IMG/VR virus record: IMGVR_UViG_3300012964_000680
Location: 1-22,290 of that record
Direction: 5' to 3' (one strand)
Length of the DNA stretch: 22,290 nucleotides
Origin: a virus
In this document: piece after piece, positions 21,485 to 22,290 of the stretch
Layout of the letters: each line of letters opens with the position of its first letter
How positions within the stretch are numbered: position 1 is the stretch's first letter
Notes under the pieces: model-generated
The model's input: the letters and a program-made list of their open reading frames with translations, nothing else
What the model was told of the DNA's origin: nothing
The model's database searches: none
Translations under genes and position numbers: made by a program

Positions 21485-21736
21485 TCATTCTGTTGCTCCG
21501 CATTGATGACAATACTTATCACCCTTTCCCAAGTAAGAACCGCAGTGAGAACATTTTAATTTTATTTTAACCATTTCTGGAGGATCAGAAATCAAATCTA
21601 AGCACTTATAACTTCCGCATGTTGGACAATATAAATGCACGTCATTTTTCCATTCCTCATGAGTGTATTCAATGGTTGTGCCGCATTCATCGCATTGCGC
21701 TACAAGTTTATCTGGTTGATATAAAATTCTTGGCAT
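21485..21736 (-). CDS. Double zinc-ribbon protein
   Basis: The product has 83 residues, read leftward from ATG at 21736. That start is chosen because AAGGAG lies just upstream on the minus strand; the longer frame up to 21820 has no ribosome site and overlaps the neighbour. There are four C-x2-C knuckles: CDECG and CPTCG, then CSHCG and CHQCG, which make two zinc ribbons. Function is unknown, and nucleic-acid or protein binding is likely. It lies downstream of the membrane protein at 21792 and was probably transcribed with it. Confidence 0.7.
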   Translation of the reverse strand: MPRILYQPDKLVAQCDECGTTIEYTHEEWKNDVHLYCPTCGSYKCLDLISDPPEMVKIKLKCSHCGSYLGKGDKYCHQCGATE

Positions 21737-21791
21737 ATGCTTTCTCCTTCTAGTAATTTGGAAATGTTTTGTTGTGTGCTTTTTAATTCCC

Positions 21792-22133
21792 TCACTCAAC
21801 AACACTACACAGAAAAGCATTGCACTTCATTTGGAATGTGACTTGACCACTTAACGCTTTTGCGTATGTTTCAGGTGTTACGGAATAAGAATTGACGTTG
21901 CCGTTCACATCAATAATGAGTATGTATTGCTCTGGCGTGAAAGTTGTTACATTTGCAGGTTGACCATTAACTTGACCGACGCCAAAGCCAACACCGCTTG
22001 CTGTATAACTCATGCCAATTACTTGACCATTTTCAAAATGATAACCAGTGAATAAGTAATTTGCAAAAAATACAACAATCAGTAATAGAACAGCCGAAAG
22101 TAAAAATAAAATATATCTTTCTTTTGTATTCAT
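21792..22133 (-). CDS. Small secreted or membrane-anchored protein of unknown function
   Basis: The product has 113 residues. AAAGG lies 7 bases upstream of the ATG on the minus strand. Residues 8-27 form a strong hydrophobic helix after a short charged N-terminus, a signal anchor. The rest (about 30-113) is a predicted extracytoplasmic beta-rich domain with two cysteines near the end (KCNAFLC), which could form a disulphide. It is the first gene inside the right repeat and points away from it. It could be a superinfection-exclusion or lysogenic-conversion protein, but this is a guess from position and topology only. Confidence 0.6.
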   Translation of the reverse strand: MNTKERYILFLLSAVLLLIVVFFANYLFTGYHFENGQVIGMSYTASGVGFGVGQVNGQPANVTTFTPEQYILIIDVNGNVNSYSVTPETYAKALSGQVTFQMKCNAFLCSVVE

Positions 22134-22167
22134 TTCAAAACCTTTCTGTGTTTAATAAGAATTAGGC

Positions 22168-22290
22168 GGCTCTAGTGTGCTGGGAAGGACTCGAACCTTC
22201 AACGCTCCCGACCTCCGCCCCCCACACCCTACGGGTTTACGATGTGGGCGACGCAAGCCATGAACTTGCCTTCGAGGTTGTGTCTGCCAA
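22168..22290 (-). repeat. Right copy of 123-bp terminal inverted repeat
   Basis: This is the exact reverse complement of bases 1-123. Read inward from either end, the repeat is followed by a gene pointing inward: the zinc-ribbon gene at 225 on the left and the small membrane protein gene starting at 22133 on the right. The flanks diverge completely a few bases after the repeat. Confidence 0.95.

Noticed and set aside
1-22290. Terminal repeats as attL/attR of an integrated prophage
   Set aside because: The copies are inverted, not direct, and no integrase is present.

Overview
The window looks like part of a tailed-phage (or prophage) genome. It carries a portal protein, a prohead protease with scaffold, an HK97-type major capsid protein, a virion protein, a holin-like protein and a multidomain lysin. 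The host is probably bacterial: genes are tightly packed with Shine-Dalgarno sites and ATGA overlaps. A Chloroflexota/Anaerolineae host is only a weak guess from overall protein flavour. The terminase large subunit, tape measure and tail proteins, integrase and replication genes are all absent, so this is a segment or a very reduced genome. The window begins and ends with the same 123 bp in inverted orientation, and that repeat contains a tRNA-like 3' end.

Layout. 1-123: left inverted repeat. 162-224: terminator and -10 box. 225-3948: zinc-ribbon protein, portal, gp10-like head-tail protein, calcineurin-like phosphoesterase and two small proteins. 3963-4689: a self-contained unit made of a promoter, a structured RNA leader, an HNH endonuclease and a strong terminator. 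4769-8059: prohead protease/scaffold (with a nested scaffold start), major capsid protein and terminator. 8077-10733: a leader RNA followed by a sugar dehydratase, a membrane-anchored HNH protein, a glycosyltransferase and an FkbM-like methyltransferase. 10744-18346: a second promoter/structured-RNA/HNH unit, then a heptose-kinase-like GHMP kinase, an HNH-AP2 endonuclease, a receiver-like protein, a sugar epimerase, a 936-residue triple glycosyltransferase fused to a virion-like domain, a virion protein, a holin-like protein and a terminator. 18370-21482: DUF1360-like membrane protein, GH25 + phosphodiester-glycosidase lysin (with a nested start for its C-terminal domain) and two unknown proteins. 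21485-22133, minus strand: two small genes. 22168-22290: right inverted repeat.

How the genes may work together. Capsid genes are followed by a sugar-nucleotide and glycosyltransferase cassette, then by a virion protein and lysis genes. This suggests that the phage decorates its own particle, or alters host surface glycans, with phage-encoded sugars. Four HNH genes of different types are scattered through this cassette, which suggests repeated invasion by homing endonucleases.

The most novel-looking signal is a family of promoter-proximal structured RNA leaders at about 3997-4139, 8084-8168 and 10757-10868. In each, a long helix starts at or close to the predicted transcription start, and a loop is complementary to sequence just downstream (a kissing loop or pseudoknot). 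The first and third are followed by a terminator-like element butting against the ribosome binding site of paralogous HNH genes.
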